Of a DNA stretch of 64,000 nucleotides, positions 60,481 to 64,000 are shown one piece after another (position 1 is the stretch's first letter; each line of letters begins with the position of its first letter). Location of the stretch: contig NC_133183.1 in assembly GCF_049306965.1 (NCBI RefSeq), positions 20,651,001-20,715,000 of the forward strand, given 5' to 3'. This DNA comes from Danio rerio. Its lineage: Eukaryota; Chordata; Actinopteri; Cypriniformes; Danionidae. The notes beneath the pieces were generated by a model. The model did no database searches. It saw nothing but the letters and a program-made list of their open reading frames with translations, and had not been told where the DNA came from. Made by a program: the position numbers and the translations under genes.

Positions 60481-63400
60481 CTGAGTAGAGATATAGAGGA
60501 GAAATTATGAGAAAGAGATAGTGAGGAGAGATTTGGGGAACAAGGGATGTTAGTATACATAATATTTCAAAAGACAAAATAACATTACTAAAATTTTGGT
60601 CCAGGGTGTATTTTTAAGGCTTGGTTGTGTTTCTAAGATGCAAAGCAATGAGTGCTCATGCTTTATTTGTAAAAAAAAAAAAAAAAAAAAACATTATTTT
60701 TTCATTTATCTTTAAATATACTGTATCTCTGCAAATATGAAAATGACTGTCATATTTCCTAGTTCCTCAGAAAGGCCTGCTCTCAAGAGGCTCTGATTGG
60801 TCAGCAAACATAATTTGCTGTGATTCACAGATCAGTTCCCTGTCAGCAGGAAAAACGTCACGCACCAACAAGAGTAGCTGTATCAGTGTGAGCCTAAATC
60901 TGACAGAAAATAAAAAAGGACACAGCTGAACTTCATGCCTGCTCTCTAAAATAAAATCTTAGTGTCTTTCATATATATTGGGGTTATAAGCATGTGTAAG
61001 TAATATAAAACGTTCACATATACTTTGCAAGTTAATTATTTGAGATGTAGAAGAGACACTGCACATGCTGCTAAAGATTGTGGGTGTTTGTAGCGGTTTG
61101 ACTGATAAATATTCATTTGTAGCTAAATTGTAACAGTGCCAAACAGCATTGTTCACATCCTTGCTACAACATACCGTTAACGCTAGACACTATGCATGTG
61201 ACAGATCAATTTTAACAAATAAAAACACTTGCAGGTTGTGGTTCACAATCCACAGCTTCGTCTATTATACTGCTTCTCTTTGAGAAGTTTTAACTGAATC
61301 CAGCACTGAACTGAGAGAGACTCTGGAAGCTGTCCTTTGTCAAATGTTAGCTGTATATATATTTTATTATTCTCTAGAACATAATTAAAACTAAATCACT
61401 TCTCTCTTTCTGTCGTGTCCTTTGGAAATAGCAGCGTTTGGCAGCATTTTAGCTTTCTTTGCTATAACATTACAGCCCCTCTGGCCACACCCCTTCACTG
61501 ATCGGGGTGTATGGGTGTAATCTGAAGGGTTTATAATCTCATTAACCCAGATGTATTTGTTGTAGTCCCCAAACTTCATTCTCTGTCGACTTTGCTAAGC
61601 TAACTCTGTAAAAGCCAGTGTCTCTTTTTGCATTGAACTTTGAGCGTATTACACTCTGAAATGTTGTTTATGTTCACACAGCTGCATTACACATCAACTA
61701 AAGTTTAAAATATGATATTGTAGTGGACCACCCCTTTAAACCAATATCTGACTACACATAATGAGACAAGGTGTACTCTAAAATGTCACAATCAGTTGGT
61801 GTACACACCCAAAATTAATTTTAGGGAATATGCACAGTTCGAATGAAAAATATTTTTATTACAGTTTCGAAAAGCCATAAAAAAAAAACTTCACAGTAAG
61901 GTTTTGAAAAACGTTACATTTACTGTTACGTAAATATATAAACAGCCAGCAATTGAAATAAAGCTGAAATCAAATGTATATATTAGATGAAAAACCTAAA
62001 AACTCTAAAATAATTAAAACGATGCATTACTAACTAACTAAAGTAAACTATTAAAATACAATAATTATAGTAAAAATAATAAATAAATTACTAAAAATCA
62101 CTAAGAATAATTAATAAAAAATTAAAAAGAACAACATCACTCAAACAAAAAATACTTCAAAAATAAAATACAACTTAATTTAAAATAAACATCACTAATT
62201 TAAACAAAAACAACATCTTGATTTATAGCTGTAAAGCAGAGCTTCCTGCCAATAAAACCTTTCACAGGCCAATCTGTCAAACTAAAGTCATGCCCCTGGG
62301 TGAGCAGTGCCATAAACGTGTTAGTGTTTAACACACATTTTTAATCCCACCACAATAGCCTGGCTTAAGACTCAGGTATACTTCTTTTTTCCGCATTCCA
62401 CTCCATCTCTCACACAACCATGTTTGCACAGCTTTCACTCATTTTACTACTCACAGATGTGCAGTACCACTGTGAGGACTGTTCACACAGTCAAACCAGT
62501 CTGTATGTGCATGGTGTGCACAGAAAACATGGAAAGACGTGGAATACAGGCAGCTGAAGTATACACTGGGCTTTACTTTGAGGCACTCTGTGTTAGTAAG
62601 AAGTCAGGTGCAAAAGCCTGGGTCACGTGACAGAAGACCTCCAGTTTCAGTTTTTAGCAGGGATTCACACTGTTAGGTGGAGCAACACTCCGTGCTTTAG
62701 GCCAACAAACATGCACTCTTTTGTACATACACACAGACACAATGATCCTCACACAGTCTTCCTCTCACACAGAGATGAGATGAATTTCCATGTTTCATAC
62801 CAATACACCAAACACTCGTTCCAAATGATATTTATGGGAAGTATCTCAAGTAAACGACTGATGAACTGATAGTCAGGCTTATGACGGTATAAAATGTTTT
62901 TGCTATGATTAATTGGTGAAGCTTTTATAACGCTATATGGTACATTATACATTATATTACATATGGTATATTACCATGATTTTGAACCAAGCTGCAAAAA
63001 GGTTACTTTAACAGGTATAATAACATACTTTTATTGCTTTACTGTATATACATGTTTACAGTAAACAAATTAAATAAATTGCAAAAGGATTATAAAGTAC
63101 AGTAGGCAACACTTATAATAAAGTCTCATTAGTAAATGTTAGTGAATGGATTCAAACTGAACAGTAAGAAGAGACAGATTTGTTAGCGTTACTATGCTAT
63201 TATTAGTTTAAAAATACAACCGAGTTGTATTACTTATTAACTACATTTAATATAAAGATTACGACTATGTAGTGTCATTAGGCATTACCTAAGAAATGAA
63301 CGTCACCTAAAATTAATAAAAGCTTTTGTAGCGTTCTTCATGAGTTTAGTTCAGGGAGCGGTACCTCAATAACGTAATCTACAACCATATTGTGCGTGTT

Positions 63401-64000
63401 AATTATTACTCTGTAATAATTATTACTTATCTGCAAATGTCTAGAATTGTGTTGAAGCAAGTTACAGTGCCTATAGAAAATCATCATACCCCTTTGAAAT
63501 AATGACTTTATTTGCCATACAGCCTGAAATCAAATCACATTCCAAAATGACTTTTCCAGCCTTTGAAATGTTTTTGTAGCCTTCGCTTTATCTGTGGCTT
63601 TCTACAGCTCTAGGTCTTGTCATGTGAGTAAATGTATAGATTTTCACAGGGTATGATGATTTAGCACTGTCTATAAAAGTTTTATATGCTAAATATTTAA
63701 ATCACTTTTTGTTTCTCTTGTTTTAATGCTCACAATTTTGTATTTGTTGTACCTGGTGTCGTAACTTTTAAATGTAAAATATTGCACAATTTAATTAGTT
63801 TTAAATAGTGAGTTAATTGTATGCGACATTCTACATGCAAAAACAGATTTTTTGAGATTAACTAAAGACTAAGCTGAAAATAGATTCAAAATACTTGACA
63901 TGAGCATGACATCTGGAAAAAATAATCCTATTTTTATTGAATCAATTACAAAACCTTCTAACATTCAATATGGCATCGATTTATTGATTCTAAATCTAGA
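60481..64000 (-). other. sh3gl1: Last intron of sh3gl1 (partial)
   Basis: No further endophilin exon is visible on the minus strand up to the window end. It holds an A run at 60,670-60,691, AT-rich sequence at 61,800-62,220, and a repeat-like block ending in ACCACCCCTTTAAA near 61,735. The short open frames show no protein similarity I recognise. Confidence 0.65.
63465..63669. mobile_element. Short TIR element in the sh3gl1 intron
   Basis: Starts CAGTGCCTATAGAAAATCAT and ends with GGTATGATGATTTAGCACTG. The arms (ATCATCATACCC and GGGTATGATGAT) are inverted and the flanks are TA-rich. About 205 bp, without coding capacity. A Tc1-like or other MITE; family not assigned. Confidence 0.65.

Noticed and set aside
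61391-61579. 62-codon minus-strand frame as an extra sh3gl1 exon
   Set aside because: It does not resemble any endophilin segment and lacks flanking splice sites in phase with the SH3 exon.

Overview
This window is teleost nuclear DNA, almost certainly zebrafish (Danio rerio) or a very close cyprinid. The evidence is intron-rich genes with GT-AG splice sites, fish-type transposons (DANA-like SINEs, L2, L1/Tx1-type and Rex1-like LINEs, hAT and Tc1-like MITEs), and long (TA)n and (CA)n tracts. The mpnd-sh3gl1 gene pair matches the neighbours MPND-SH3GL1 on human chromosome 19. All identifications are from memory of these families; nothing was searched.

Positions 1-47,655 hold the end of a tandem segmental duplication. 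It carries three copies of one Pim-type kinase-like gene on the + strand. Copy 1 has only its last two coding exons in the window. Copies 2 and 3 are complete: six coding exons, 2,004 coding bases and 667 codons each after splicing by hand, with every exon junction in phase. The predicted protein has an acidic N-terminal exon, a basic segment, thirteen 19-residue Pro/Asp repeats, and a C-terminal Pim-like kinase fold. The kinase Lys, Asp and DFG remain, but the HRD Arg and catalytic-loop Lys are changed and the activation segment is about 20 residues shorter than in PIM1, with no APE-like motif. A pseudokinase-like or altered function is therefore likely. Each unit also has a non-coding 3' exon with a poly(A) signal, a duplicated 3' flank with two long hairpins, a DANA-like SINE and a possible minus-strand exon.

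The spacers record the history. Units 1 and 2 share a 5'-truncated L2 LINE with a full-length L1-type LINE (L1a) inside it. Unit 3 has the uninterrupted target for the L2. In unit 2 a second L1-type LINE (L1b, minus strand) sits inside L1a, and unit 1 keeps that empty site. A hAT element in intron 4 is also present in units 1 and 2 and absent from unit 3. The order is L2, then L1a, then duplication, then L1b.

The array stops at about 47,655, roughly 1 kb before exon 1 of mpnd. That gene (48,658-57,854, +, 13 coding exons, 458 aa) encodes a RAMA plus JAMM/MPN protein with all JAMM metal ligands present. It is followed tail to tail by sh3gl1 on the minus strand; only the last exon (SH3 domain), its long 3' UTR and part of the last intron are inside the window. 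The introns of mpnd and sh3gl1 hold hAT, Tc1-like, Rex1-like and SINE pieces and simple repeats.
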